A DNA stretch of 17,295 nucleotides. Source: Hallerella sp964501065 (GTDB taxonomy: Bacteria; Fibrobacterota; Fibrobacteria; Fibrobacterales; Fibrobacteraceae). The position numbers were made by a program, and so were the translations under genes. The number at the start of each line of letters is the position of its first letter. Position 1 is the first letter of the stretch. The notes under the pieces were generated by a model. It was not told where the DNA came from. It was given only the letters and a program-made list of their open reading frames with translations, and did not search any database. This document shows positions 1 through 6,817 of this stretch, piece after piece. The stretch spans positions 1 to 17,295 of the forward strand of contig CAZCRF010000056.1 of assembly GCA_964501065.1 (NCBI GenBank), given 5' to 3'.

Positions 1-899
1 ACGGCGAGTTCTCCGGACCCTTTTGATTTTACAGAAAGAAATTTACACATTCGGACAAATCCGTTCACATCTTCGTGGTCTACAAAGTACTTGCTCCAAC
101 CTGCGATGTATGTATTGCCGCCGACGGAATCGGACTCGCTTTTTTTGTGGCGGTCCAGAAGCTGGAAGATTTCCCCAAAGATGGCAGCCGCATTTCCGCG
201 GTTGATTTCTTCAACAATCAAATAATAAGGCTTTGTAGGATTGGCATAGGCTCGCGCCAGAATGCGAGTGAAGGGACCCGCGACAAAATCGTAGTTCACG
301 CCTTCGCCAGGCTTCACCACGGGCATCACCTGCCCCACGAAATCCGCGTTGGTATATTCCGGATGGAACACCACTCGTGCCACTTGAGTTTCCTCATCGG
401 CAATTTCTCCATTCTGTTTTGCCGCTTCGAGCAAGTCCGCAATTTTCTTGGACTTGCCGCAGCCGGGGACGCCGTAGTAGATGATTTGGGCGGGGGTGAA
501 GGGGGAGGCGGAAGGGAATCTTTTATTTAACACGTCTACAATATCAGGCGTATGTTTTACTATTTCATTTAGTGACTTTTTTCCAACAAATAATCCGTTA
601 GAATCATACACATCAAAAAATCCATTTTCTTTAGGAACACAAAGCTTTTGAACAGCCATTGGCAAAGGGTCTCGTTCCGTTAACTTTTTCCATCCGGCTA
701 AAATTTCATCTGAGATTTGCGCTTCTTTTAGAATGATGTACTCTGCTTTTTTCCACGATGCAGAATCACGATTATGAACCTGCTGAGCGAGAAAACTGGA
801 ACCATCCACAAGGCTATAGGTATTGGGGTAAGTTTCCGCTTTGGTTTCCCTAACGCCAAGTCGCATAAGGATCTGTTCTATTTCATAAGCAGTCATCAT
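1..899 (-). CDS. McrB-like AAA+ restriction ATPase/GTPase, partial (C-terminus off window)
   Basis: About 299 residues are open to the left edge. The NTPase core starts near residue 140: Walker A GVPGCGKS at about 143-150 and Walker B with the McrB signature LIVEEINRGN at about 227-236, followed by an AAIFGEIFQLLDR segment. McrB-type proteins are the NTP-driven translocation subunits of restriction enzymes and usually pair with a McrC-like nuclease, which would lie beyond position 1. The roughly 140-residue N-terminal region is not recognised and may be a DNA-recognition domain. The ATG at 899 overlaps the TGA of the upstream cytosine methyltransferase (ATGA), so the two are translationally coupled. 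A second ATG follows directly at 896. A methyltransferase partner points to a BsuMI/LlaJI-like system rather than a solitary methyl-dependent McrBC. The family is clear; the system type is inferred. Confidence 0.85.
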   Translation of the reverse strand, partial: MMTAYEIEQILMRLGVRETKAETYPNTYSLVDGSSFLAQQVHNRDSASWKKAEYIILKEAQISDEILAGWKKLTERDPLPMAVQKLCVPKENGFFDVYDSNGLFVGKKSLNEIVKHTPDIVDVLNKRFPSASPFTPAQIIYYGVPGCGKSKKIADLLEAAKQNGEIADEETQVARVVFHPEYTNADFVGQVMPVVKPGEGVNYDFVAGPFTRILARAYANPTKPYYLIVEEINRGNAAAIFGEIFQLLDRHKKSESDSVGGNTYIAGWSKYFVDHEDVNGFVRMCKFLSVKSKGSGELA

Positions 900-1903
900 G
901 CTCCCCACTTTTTCAAATTGTTCTTGCCTTGTGGTTCGGGGGAACTCGCTCCAAGGGGAAAGCCCATCAGATATTCGGCATTTTCCGGGGAAGGCTTTCC
1001 GAATACTTTTTTGAAATTACGGCAACCCTGGTGCTTCATCATTGACGGGGCGGAATAATTCGCCATCGTTGTGGGAGTATGAACCAAACCCATCTCTTCG
1101 CCAAAGGTTTCCTTCACCCATGTCTTTTGAATCACAAAAACCTTTGCAATTTCTTCATCAGACACAACCTCGGTATAATCACCATTTTCAATGTGGCGGT
1201 TCATCAAGATTCTAAAGGCTGAGGCGGCGACAAAAGGAGACTGGGCGTTTCCCACGCCTTTTAATTGTTCTCTACGATTCGCGACTGCGACTTCTCGACC
1301 TAATTCCTTTGGATTTTTGCTCCAGTATTCACCCTTGAAAACAGGCAATGAAAGGATGTGTTCCTTCAGTCGTTCGAAAACATCCCTATCTTTTACCGCC
1401 AAAAGCCAGAAACGATTTCTTTGGTGGTCCGCACCCAAATCAGAACAGCTCAATCTGCAGAATTTGACTTTGTAACCAACGGATTCCAAATCTGACTTCG
1501 CCTTGCTGATTGCCCGCAGGACAACATTTTCGCCAAAGACGACCGGAGCGTCGGATTCCTTCACGAATCGGAACATCTCATCCCAAAGATTCTTCTCTGC
1601 GATATTTTTGCCATGAGCGGCTGTACTAAAGGCTTGGCATGGGAATCCGCCGCAAAGGATGTCGAACTTTCCTTTGAAATCTTCGCCATTCAAGTCACGG
1701 AGGTCTCCATAAATTTCAAACTCGTTCATCCAGCCGTCTTTCTGACGCTGTTTCAAGACCTTTTGGCAAAATTCGCTAATTTCGACTCCTGCACAGCACT
1801 CGTGACCAAGGAGTTCGCCCCCATAAATGCCGCCGCCTATACCGGCGAATAAGTGAAATTCCTGGATGGAATTCTCGCCGACATCTTTCTTGGACTTTAC
1901 CAT
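896..1903 (-). CDS. DNA (cytosine-5-)-methyltransferase
   Basis: This 335-residue protein transfers a methyl group from SAM to C5 of cytosine, presumably protecting host DNA from the coupled McrB-like restriction system. Visible motifs are I (LFAGIGG, 18-24), IV with the catalytic Cys (GGFPCQ, Cys89), VI (GENV, 124-127), VIII (QRNRFW, 161-166) and X-like (GVGNAQSP, 216-223). The order is unusual: a LMGFP segment resembling motif IX lies near the C-terminus (312-316), after the GNA motif, as I recall from some phage-type enzymes. The start is chosen at 1903 because GAGGA at 1913-1917 is 9 nt upstream. An in-frame ATG at 1912 directly abuts that GAGGA and is less likely. A hairpin lies just upstream of the ribosome binding site. 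The gene is AT-richer than the clpP-ftsY region, consistent with an acquired cassette. Confidence 0.92.
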   Translation of the reverse strand: MVKSKKDVGENSIQEFHLFAGIGGGIYGGELLGHECCAGVEISEFCQKVLKQRQKDGWMNEFEIYGDLRDLNGEDFKGKFDILCGGFPCQAFSTAAHGKNIAEKNLWDEMFRFVKESDAPVVFGENVVLRAISKAKSDLESVGYKVKFCRLSCSDLGADHQRNRFWLLAVKDRDVFERLKEHILSLPVFKGEYWSKNPKELGREVAVANRREQLKGVGNAQSPFVAASAFRILMNRHIENGDYTEVVSDEEIAKVFVIQKTWVKETFGEEMGLVHTPTTMANYSAPSMMKHQGCRNFKKVFGKPSPENAEYLMGFPLGASSPEPQGKNNLKKWGA

Positions 1904-1920
1904 TTTTCTCATTCCTCGAG

Positions 1921-1946
1921 TTGAAGGTGAACGAGTTCACCCTCAA
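1921..1946 (-). promoter_or_regulatory. Inverted repeat directly upstream of the methyltransferase ribosome binding site
   Basis: The arms GGTGAA and TTCACC flank a 4-nt loop, extended by TTGA/TCAA outer pairs across one mismatch. The element ends 3 nt before the GAGGA of the methyltransferase gene on the minus strand. It could be an operator for autoregulation or an mRNA hairpin that limits translation. No T-run follows, so a terminator is unlikely. The structure is seen; the function is inferred. Confidence 0.5.
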
Positions 1947-2060
1947 TCGGGAGCAAGAAACCGCGAAACCAAAACAAGTCCGAAAACGTTCGAATGCGCA
2001 CGCGTAGATACACGCCCGAGAGGCTTTGCGACCTATGCATTCATAGGCCGACGAACGTTT

Positions 2061-2114
2061 GTCTTATTGCTTAATCATGAAAGTGTCGAAGTTTCAAGCG
2101 ACAACAAGAGCAAA
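2061..2114. repeat. Imperfect direct repeat, copy A
   Basis: This copy shares the block TGTCGAAGTTTCAAGCG and the downstream ACAAGAGCAAA with copy B, plus TTAATC upstream. There are a few mismatches and one or two single-base indels. Its TGTCG/CGACA arms can pair around a 10-nt loop. Copy B starts about 249 bp to the right. Confidence 0.7.
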
Positions 2115-2116
2115 CC

Positions 2117-2137
2117 CGACAAGAGCCGTTCTTGTCG
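2117..2137. other. Perfect 8-bp hairpin (CGACAAGA / TCTTGTCG)
   Basis: The loop is GCCGT. It lies just right of repeat copy A and reuses the ACAAG motif of the repeat. No run of T follows on either strand, so it is not a classical intrinsic terminator. It may be part of a structured RNA or a protein-binding palindrome. Confidence 0.45.
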
Positions 2138-2309
2138 TCATTCTTCCACACGGATTAAAGAAAAAGGCGTGAGGTTGAATGCACTTACCCGCTTGAGGCC
2201 TTCGACTGCCCGATTAAAGTAAACGCAAACAACCCACGCCCCATAAAGGGTCGTTTGCATATAGCGAAACGATGCCGCCAAACAAAGTCTGGAGGCTAGC
2301 GTGAGCGTC

Positions 2310-2363
2310 GCCTTGTTCCTTAATCTGAAATTGTCGAAGTTTCAAGCGGGGACAAGAGCAAAA
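2310..2363. repeat. Imperfect direct repeat, copy B
   Basis: This is the second copy of the ~54-bp repeat. It has TTAATCT, TTGTCGAAGTTTCAAGCG and GACAAGAGCAAAA, and ends about 200 bp before the clpP start. The segment just downstream is AT-rich and may contain the clpP promoter, although I cannot assign -35 and -10 boxes with confidence. Confidence 0.7.
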
Positions 2364-2564
2364 CTCTTTATGTACATAGAGAATATAGATATTTTGAAAA
2401 GCCCCTCAAAAAGGCAATCGGAAAAATTTTCCCGATAAATCCGTTGCGTTGGCGAGTGCATCCATTTCAAAAACGCAAAACAGCGGCGCGAGTCTCTCTC
2501 CGCAAAAAATCCCTCCCAAAGATTTTCTAAATTGATTTCCAAATTTCACCTTATGGAGTTTTGA

Positions 2565-3152
2565 ATGACCGCCCAACCCAATGACAAGAACGAAAAGGAA
2601 CAGACGCCGGACTTTATGAAGAAGGCCGAGGAGTTTTTTTCGAACAACCGCAAAATTTTCCTGTGGAGCCAAGTCGACGACGAAAGCGCCGGGAAAATCG
2701 TCAAGCAGCTCCTCTACCTCGACTCCCTTTCCCATGAAGACATCATTTTCTTCATCAACAGCCCGGGCGGAGTCATTTCGAGCGGACTCGCCATCTACGA
2801 CGCCATGAACGCCATCAAAAGCGACGTCGTCACCGTCTGCTGCGGACAGGCCGCTTCCATGGGAGCGGTTCTCCTCACCGCGGGGGCGAAGGGCAAGCGT
2901 TTCGCCTGGCCGTCTGCGCGCATCATGATTCACCAGCCCCTCATCCAAGGCCAGATGGAAGGCCCGGCGAGCGACATCAAAATCCAAGCGGAAGAAATGC
3001 TCCGCATCCGCTCCATCACCACGGGCATCATCGCCCAAACGACCGGCAAGACGATTGAAGAGGTGGACCGCGACACGGAACGCGACAACTTCATGTCGGC
3101 AAAAGAAGCGAAGGATTACGGTCTCATCGACGAAGTGAAGAGCGTGCTCTAA
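2565..3152 (+). CDS. clpP: ATP-dependent Clp protease proteolytic subunit
   Basis: ClpP forms the tetradecameric serine-protease chamber that degrades proteins fed by ClpX or ClpA ATPases in the cytoplasm. The 195 residues match the usual family length. The catalytic triad is visible: Ser98 in GQAASMG, His123 in MIHQP and Asp170 in DRDTERD. The oxyanion-region INSPGG is at 65-70. The N-terminus reads IFLWSQVDDESA, a divergent form of the usual FL-G-x-[IV]-D segment, so it could be one of several ClpP paralogues. GGAG lies 6 nt upstream of the ATG. The stop codon overlaps the ftsY start (TAATG). It appears to be the first gene of the clpP-ftsY-lipoprotein-thioredoxin-glycosyltransferase run. 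Confidence 0.96.
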   Translation: MTAQPNDKNEKEQTPDFMKKAEEFFSNNRKIFLWSQVDDESAGKIVKQLLYLDSLSHEDIIFFINSPGGVISSGLAIYDAMNAIKSDVVTVCCGQAASMGAVLLTAGAKGKRFAWPSARIMIHQPLIQGQMEGPASDIKIQAEEMLRIRSITTGIIAQTTGKTIEEVDRDTERDNFMSAKEAKDYGLIDEVKSVL

Positions 3153-4054
3153 TGGGATTCTTTTCCGCCATCAAGTCCGGCCTCCAAAAGACACGGGACG
3201 CCCTCCTCGGGGAAATCAAGAGCATCGCCGGCAAGGGGAAAGTCACGGACGAAATGCTCGAGGACTTGGAAGAACGCCTGATTAAAGCGGATGTCGGGAC
3301 AGACGCCGCATTCCTCCTGACCGACGCCCTCCGGGAAGAAGCCCTGGGGAAATCCCTTTCCCAAGAAGAAGTTTTCGACATCTTGAGGGCCGAAGCGGAA
3401 AGGTTCTTGGTGGATCCGCCGAAGTTCCAGTTCAAGGGAAATCCGCACGTCATCTTGGTCATCGGCGTGAACGGGGCGGGCAAGACCACCACCATCGGGA
3501 AGCTCGCCAAGAAATTCGCGGACGAAGGGCACAAGGTGATGATTGCCGCCGCAGACACATTCCGCGCGGCAGCCATCGAGCAGCTCCAAGTCTGGGCGGA
3601 ACGCTCCGGGGCGGAATTCGTCCGGCATGAAGAGGGCTCCGACCCGGCCGCAGTCGCCTTCGACGCCTGCAAAGCCGCCAAGGCTCGCGGTTGCGACATC
3701 GTGTTCATCGACACGGCAGGCCGCCTGCAAAATAAAGATTACCTGATGGAGGAACTCGCCAAAATCGTGCGCGTCCTCAAAAAACAGGACGCCTCCTATC
3801 CGCACGACATGCTTCTAGTCATCGACGGGAACACGGGCCAAAACGCCATCAACCAGGCGAAGGTCTTCAACAAGAGCTTCCCCTTGACGGGGCTTGTCGT
3901 CACAAAGCTAGACGGCACGGCAAGAGGCGGTTCGGTCCTTTCCATCGCCAGCTCCCTCAAAGTTCCCATTTTGTGGGTCGGGATGGGCGAAGGCATCGAC
4001 CAACTGGTCCCGTTCAACAAGGCGGAATACGTCGATGGGCTGTTCAAGGAATAA
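3152..4054 (+). CDS. ftsY: Signal recognition particle receptor FtsY
   Basis: FtsY is the SRP receptor GTPase that docks ribosome-nascent-chain-SRP complexes at the inner membrane. The 300 residues cover only the NG core: a helical N domain (1-95), P-loop GVNGAGKTT (105-113), DTFRAAA (135-141), DTAGR (187-191), TKLD (251-254) and the C-terminal GEGIDQLVPF. It lacks the long acidic A domain found in E. coli, as in many other phyla, and an amphipathic start (MGFFSAIKSGLQK) may provide membrane contact. The ATG shares its A with the clpP TAA, and the last ~20 bp overlap the next gene. Confidence 0.97.
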   Translation: MGFFSAIKSGLQKTRDALLGEIKSIAGKGKVTDEMLEDLEERLIKADVGTDAAFLLTDALREEALGKSLSQEEVFDILRAEAERFLVDPPKFQFKGNPHVILVIGVNGAGKTTTIGKLAKKFADEGHKVMIAAADTFRAAAIEQLQVWAERSGAEFVRHEEGSDPAAVAFDACKAAKARGCDIVFIDTAGRLQNKDYLMEELAKIVRVLKKQDASYPHDMLLVIDGNTGQNAINQAKVFNKSFPLTGLVVTKLDGTARGGSVLSIASSLKVPILWVGMGEGIDQLVPFNKAEYVDGLFKE

Positions 4055-4397
4055 ACTTGCTTCTTTGACGCTCGCCTCCGTCGTCCTCTCATGCTCCGGG
4101 GGATCCACCTCGGTCCCCGAGAATTTCGTCCATTTGTACGGCGACCTCCGAATTGCGTCGAAGGAATTCGGCGAAACTTCCACCGACGGAAAAATCGCCC
4201 GAGTCCAAATCCTTGAACGATACGGCTTCACCGCCCAAAAGTTCGATTCCATCGCCGAATGGATTCAAAGCACCCCGGACGCCTGGAGTCCCTTCGAAGA
4301 ATCCGTCACCGCCTATGTGGATTCCCTCGCCATCTCCGCCGGGGCGATTGCTCCGCCAAAGGCAAATCTCCCCAAAAACGGCAAAGTCGCAAAATGA
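4035..4397 (+). CDS. Small lipoprotein, DUF4296-like
   Basis: This is a 120-residue protein with a short basic N-terminus, a hydrophobic stretch (about 9-18) and a lipobox VLSC at Cys20, so it is predicted to be lipid-anchored in the envelope. The mature part (VHLYGDLRIAS, then ILERYGFTAQKFDSI, then SVTAYVDSL) resembles the DUF4296 family by eye; function unknown. It overlaps the 3' end of ftsY by about 20 bp, and its stop overlaps the next ATG (ATGA), which supports co-translation. The start at 4035 is the only one that includes the whole signal sequence. The DUF assignment is by resemblance only. Confidence 0.75.
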   Translation: MGCSRNKLASLTLASVVLSCSGGSTSVPENFVHLYGDLRIASKEFGETSTDGKIARVQILERYGFTAQKFDSIAEWIQSTPDAWSPFEESVTAYVDSLAISAGAIAPPKANLPKNGKVAK

Positions 4398-4870
4398 AAA
4401 AGTCCATGGCCCTCTTTTTCGCCGGGATTCTCGGCATCCTTTCGGAAAACGCCTTCGCCGCGGAACCGGAATTATCCGTCCGCTGGGAATCCTATCCGTC
4501 CGCCTTGGAAGCCGCCGCCGAAGACGCCAAAATGATATTCGTCGACATCGTCGCGGATTGGTGCATCCCGTGCCGCGAAATGGACAAGACGACTTACCGC
4601 GACAAGGCGGTCGTCCAAACCTTGAACGAAAGGTTCCATCCAGTCCGCTTGAACCAAGCTTCGACGGACACTCTCCTTTGCGACGGGAAAAGACTTCCCG
4701 GCAACAGGTGCTTCTTTGACGTCTGGAACCTCCAAGCCGTCCCCTCGTACGTCCTCATCGCGCCGAAAGGCATGTCGATTCTCACCTATTCAAACGCCCT
4801 CGACGCAAAAGAAATGCAATCGCTCCTCGAACAATTTTTGAAAAAGGAAAAGGAATGGCTTGCACAATGA
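4394..4870 (+). CDS. Secreted thioredoxin-fold protein (CxxC)
   Basis: This 158-residue protein has a Sec signal peptide (MKKSMALFFAGILG, cleavage predicted after AFA at residue 22). A thioredoxin fold follows: FVDIVADWCIPC with Cys57 and Cys60, and the cis-Pro segment AVPSYVLI (Pro117). It resembles the thioredoxin-like C-terminal domain of DsbD and other periplasmic thioredoxin-7 type proteins, so a periplasmic disulfide reductase or isomerase role is likely. Two further cysteines (96 and 106) could form a structural disulfide. A longer in-frame reading from 4259 exists, but the start at 4394 is chosen because it gives a clean signal peptide and an ATGA overlap with the preceding lipoprotein gene. 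Confidence 0.88.
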   Translation: MKKSMALFFAGILGILSENAFAAEPELSVRWESYPSALEAAAEDAKMIFVDIVADWCIPCREMDKTTYRDKAVVQTLNERFHPVRLNQASTDTLLCDGKRLPGNRCFFDVWNLQAVPSYVLIAPKGMSILTYSNALDAKEMQSLLEQFLKKEKEWLAQ

Positions 4871-6492
4871 ATTGGATGCCGCTTGAAATCGCCTTTTGGG
4901 TTTTGCTCTTCTTGCTCGTGCACTGTTACGTGATTTTCCCGGTCACGCTTCCCTTCGTCAGTGAAATTTTTTGCCGCAAACACCGGAAAATTTCCGGCAA
5001 GTTCACCCTGCCGAAAGTCTCCATTCTGGTTTCCGCCTACAACGAAGAAGCCGTCATCGAAAAAAAAATCCAAAACTTCTTGGAACTCGACTACCCTGGG
5101 GAACTGCTCGAAATCCTGATTGGCGACGACGGCTCCAAGGACAGGACAGCGGAAATCGTCTCCCGTTATGCAGACAGGGGAATCCGGCTTGTCAAAGCGC
5201 CGAAGAACGCGGGCAAGGCGGCCATGCTCAACCGGCTGCAATCTTTGGCAACCGGCGAAATCCTCGTCTTTTGCGACGCGAACACGATGCTCTTCCCGAA
5301 CGTCATCCGCAAACTGGTCGCCCCGTTCGCCGACGAAAAAATCGGGTGCGTCTGCGGGCATCTGATTTTGACGGACAAAAGCGGAAGCCCCCTCGGCACG
5401 GGCGAACGCAGCTACTGGGACCTCGAATCCGAAATCAAGAAGTTCGAAGGCATCTTGGACCGCCTCATCGGAGGGAACGGCGCGCTTTACGCCATCAGGG
5501 CCTCCCTCTACACCGAGCTTCCCGTCAAAAAGAGCGTGATGGACGATTTCTTCATCACGGTGAAGATTCTCCAAAAAGGCTTTTTCTGCACCTTCGATTC
5601 GAGCGCCATCGGCACGGAACAGACATCCAAAGAGGGTTCCGGGGAATACCGCCGCAAGGTCCGCATCGGCCGCGCCAACTACAACTACCTTCTCTCCTAT
5701 CTGCCGCTCTTGAATCCGCTCCATCCGCTGCTAGCCTACCTCTTCCTTTCCCACAAACTGCTCCGTTGGCTCACTCCGCACATCGCCATCGTCATCCTCC
5801 TCTTGAACGTTCTCCTGCTGGGAACGATGCGGCCCGTTTATTACGTCACCTTCGGAGCGACCATTCTATTCTTCGTTTGCGCTCTGACTAAAATTTCGAA
5901 GAGCGCCTATTATTTTCTGTTGATGAATTTCGCCATGCTCAAGGGGAGCCTCCTTTCCTTCAAAAAGGAACGCGGCGGCGGCTGGGCGCGCGAAGCCCGC
6001 GGGGAGGAAAACGACTCCCCTTCCGCAGCAAAAACCCTCGCCCTGATTTTCGCAGCCGCTGTTTCCGCCGCTCTCTTCCTCCCCGCAAAAGTGGAAGCGT
6101 TGACCGCCGACCTCGGAGTGGGAGTGGTCAATTCCACGGAAGAGCTTTCCCATTTCAACTTGGACGTTTCCGCGCACTTGTGGTATCCCGTCGACCAAAT
6201 GGTTTTCATCGGACTCGGACTTGATTACGAACGCTTCGGCGGCATCTCTCTAATCCCCGTCACGGGGAGCGCATACGTCAGGCTTCCGTTCGGCAGCGTC
6301 ATCATGCCCGTGGGAACTTTCGACTTCGGCTACGCCTTCGGGGACGATTCCCAAATGATTTGGCGCGCGGGCGGCGGACTCGACATTAAATTGGGAAAAC
6401 ACTCTTCGCTGCTCGCCTTGGGCGGCTACCAGAACTTGAAAAATAGCGGAGACAACATCTATCTCCGCTGCGGACTCCTCCTCGAACTTTGA
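4855..6492 (+). CDS. Family-2 glycosyltransferase with C-terminal beta-barrel-like extension
   Basis: A 545-residue two-part protein. Residues 1-~380 are a membrane GT2 of the cellulose-synthase-like type: an N-terminal membrane helix (about 11-35), PKVSILVSAYNEE, DDGSKDRT (91-98), the CDAN metal motif (140-143), MDD (229-231, putative base), RRKVRIGRANY, then membrane segments around 290-365. It likely uses a nucleotide-sugar for envelope polysaccharide; the substrate is unknown. Residues ~390-415 resemble a signal peptide ending in VEA. The last ~130 residues alternate hydrophobic and polar residues in about eight short segments, as in a small outer-membrane barrel. There is no stop or canonical start at the junction. 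AAGGA at 4844-4848 supports the start at 4855. An ATG at 4867 overlapping the previous stop (ATGA) is the alternative. Confidence 0.9.
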   Translation: MACTMNWMPLEIAFWVLLFLLVHCYVIFPVTLPFVSEIFCRKHRKISGKFTLPKVSILVSAYNEEAVIEKKIQNFLELDYPGELLEILIGDDGSKDRTAEIVSRYADRGIRLVKAPKNAGKAAMLNRLQSLATGEILVFCDANTMLFPNVIRKLVAPFADEKIGCVCGHLILTDKSGSPLGTGERSYWDLESEIKKFEGILDRLIGGNGALYAIRASLYTELPVKKSVMDDFFITVKILQKGFFCTFDSSAIGTEQTSKEGSGEYRRKVRIGRANYNYLLSYLPLLNPLHPLLAYLFLSHKLLRWLTPHIAIVILLLNVLLLGTMRPVYYVTFGATILFFVCALTKISKSAYYFLLMNFAMLKGSLLSFKKERGGGWAREARGEENDSPSAAKTLALIFAAAVSAALFLPAKVEALTADLGVGVVNSTEELSHFNLDVSAHLWYPVDQMVFIGLGLDYERFGGISLIPVTGSAYVRLPFGSVIMPVGTFDFGYAFGDDSQMIWRAGGGLDIKLGKHSSLLALGGYQNLKNSGDNIYLRCGLLLEL

Positions 6493-6500
6493 CTGCAAGG

Positions 6501-6522
6501 GGCGGTCGGCTATTCGACCGCC
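6501..6522. terminator. Hairpin between convergent genes
   Basis: A perfect 8-bp stem GGCGGTCG/CGACCGCC with a 6-nt loop lies 9 nt after the glycosyltransferase stop. It also spans the stop codon of the minus-strand gene ending at 6510. Its place between converging genes suggests a bidirectional transcript end, but there is no T-run on either side, so it may instead stabilise 3' ends. Confidence 0.45.
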
Positions 6523-6794
6523 AAATCCTCGTCGGCCACATTCAAGCCGGCGACAATTTCAAGAGCTTCCGGCTCTTCCAAGAACTCGGCGACCAAATCC
6601 GTCCGTTTTTCATTCGCCTCGTGGGATTCGCTTTCCACGACATTGTCAATTTTCACCCCGATGACCGCCTTGTCGGTGACGGGAATGTTGATCGACATTC
6701 CTTTTGAAATTTCGCCTTCGAGTACGGAGCCGCGAAAAACAAGACTTTGCTGGTTTTCACCGAAGAGAGTTCTTTTCACATGAAATTTTGCCAT
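6510..6794 (-). CDS. Small protein resembling translation-factor (EF-Tu) domain 2
   Basis: A 94-residue protein without signal peptide or membrane segment. The first ~55 residues (FHVKRTLF, LVFRGSVLEGEISKGMSINI, VIGVKIDNVV) look like the beta-barrel domain 2 of EF-Tu-type GTPases, as also seen in free-standing small proteins. The remaining ~35 residues are acidic. No GTPase domain is present, so it is not an elongation factor; function unknown. It is divergent from mqnA with only 23 bp between start codons, so the promoters must be very short or lie inside the opposite gene. The similarity is by eye. Confidence 0.7.
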   Translation of the reverse strand: MAKFHVKRTLFGENQQSLVFRGSVLEGEISKGMSINIPVTDKAVIGVKIDNVVESESHEANEKRTDLVAEFLEEPEALEIVAGLNVADEDLAVE

Positions 6795-6817
6795 ATTCCA
6801 AAAGTTAAATTATTCTC

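Larger units (their letters stand above)
1947..2564. other. Gene-free structured intergenic region between restriction cassette and clpP
   Basis: No convincing gene is present; the open frames here have no recognisable domains and read through hairpins. The stretch holds a hairpin at 2032-2047 (CCTATG/CATAGG), a perfect 8-bp hairpin at 2117-2137 (CGACAAGA/TCTTGTCG), and a longer one at 2225-2258 (GCAAAC-A-ACCC against GGGT-C-GTTTGC, one mismatch). It also contains both copies of a ~54-bp imperfect direct repeat. The right end holds the clpP leader, with GGAG at 2555-2558 placed 6 nt before the clpP ATG. I looked for tmRNA, RNase P RNA and SRP RNA hallmarks and found none. Confidence 0.55.

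Noticed and set aside
1866..2222. 118-codon plus-strand open frame in the gap before clpP
   Set aside because: It starts inside the methyltransferase gene on the other strand, runs through hairpins and repeat copy A, and shows no recognisable domain.
1947..2400. tmRNA, RNase P RNA or SRP RNA in the structured gap
   Set aside because: No tRNA-like ends with a T-loop, no recognisable tag reading frame and no conserved P RNA or SRP RNA core sequence could be found.
3124..3805. Minus-strand frames opposite ftsY and clpP
   Set aside because: Shadow frames of two clearly conserved plus-strand genes.
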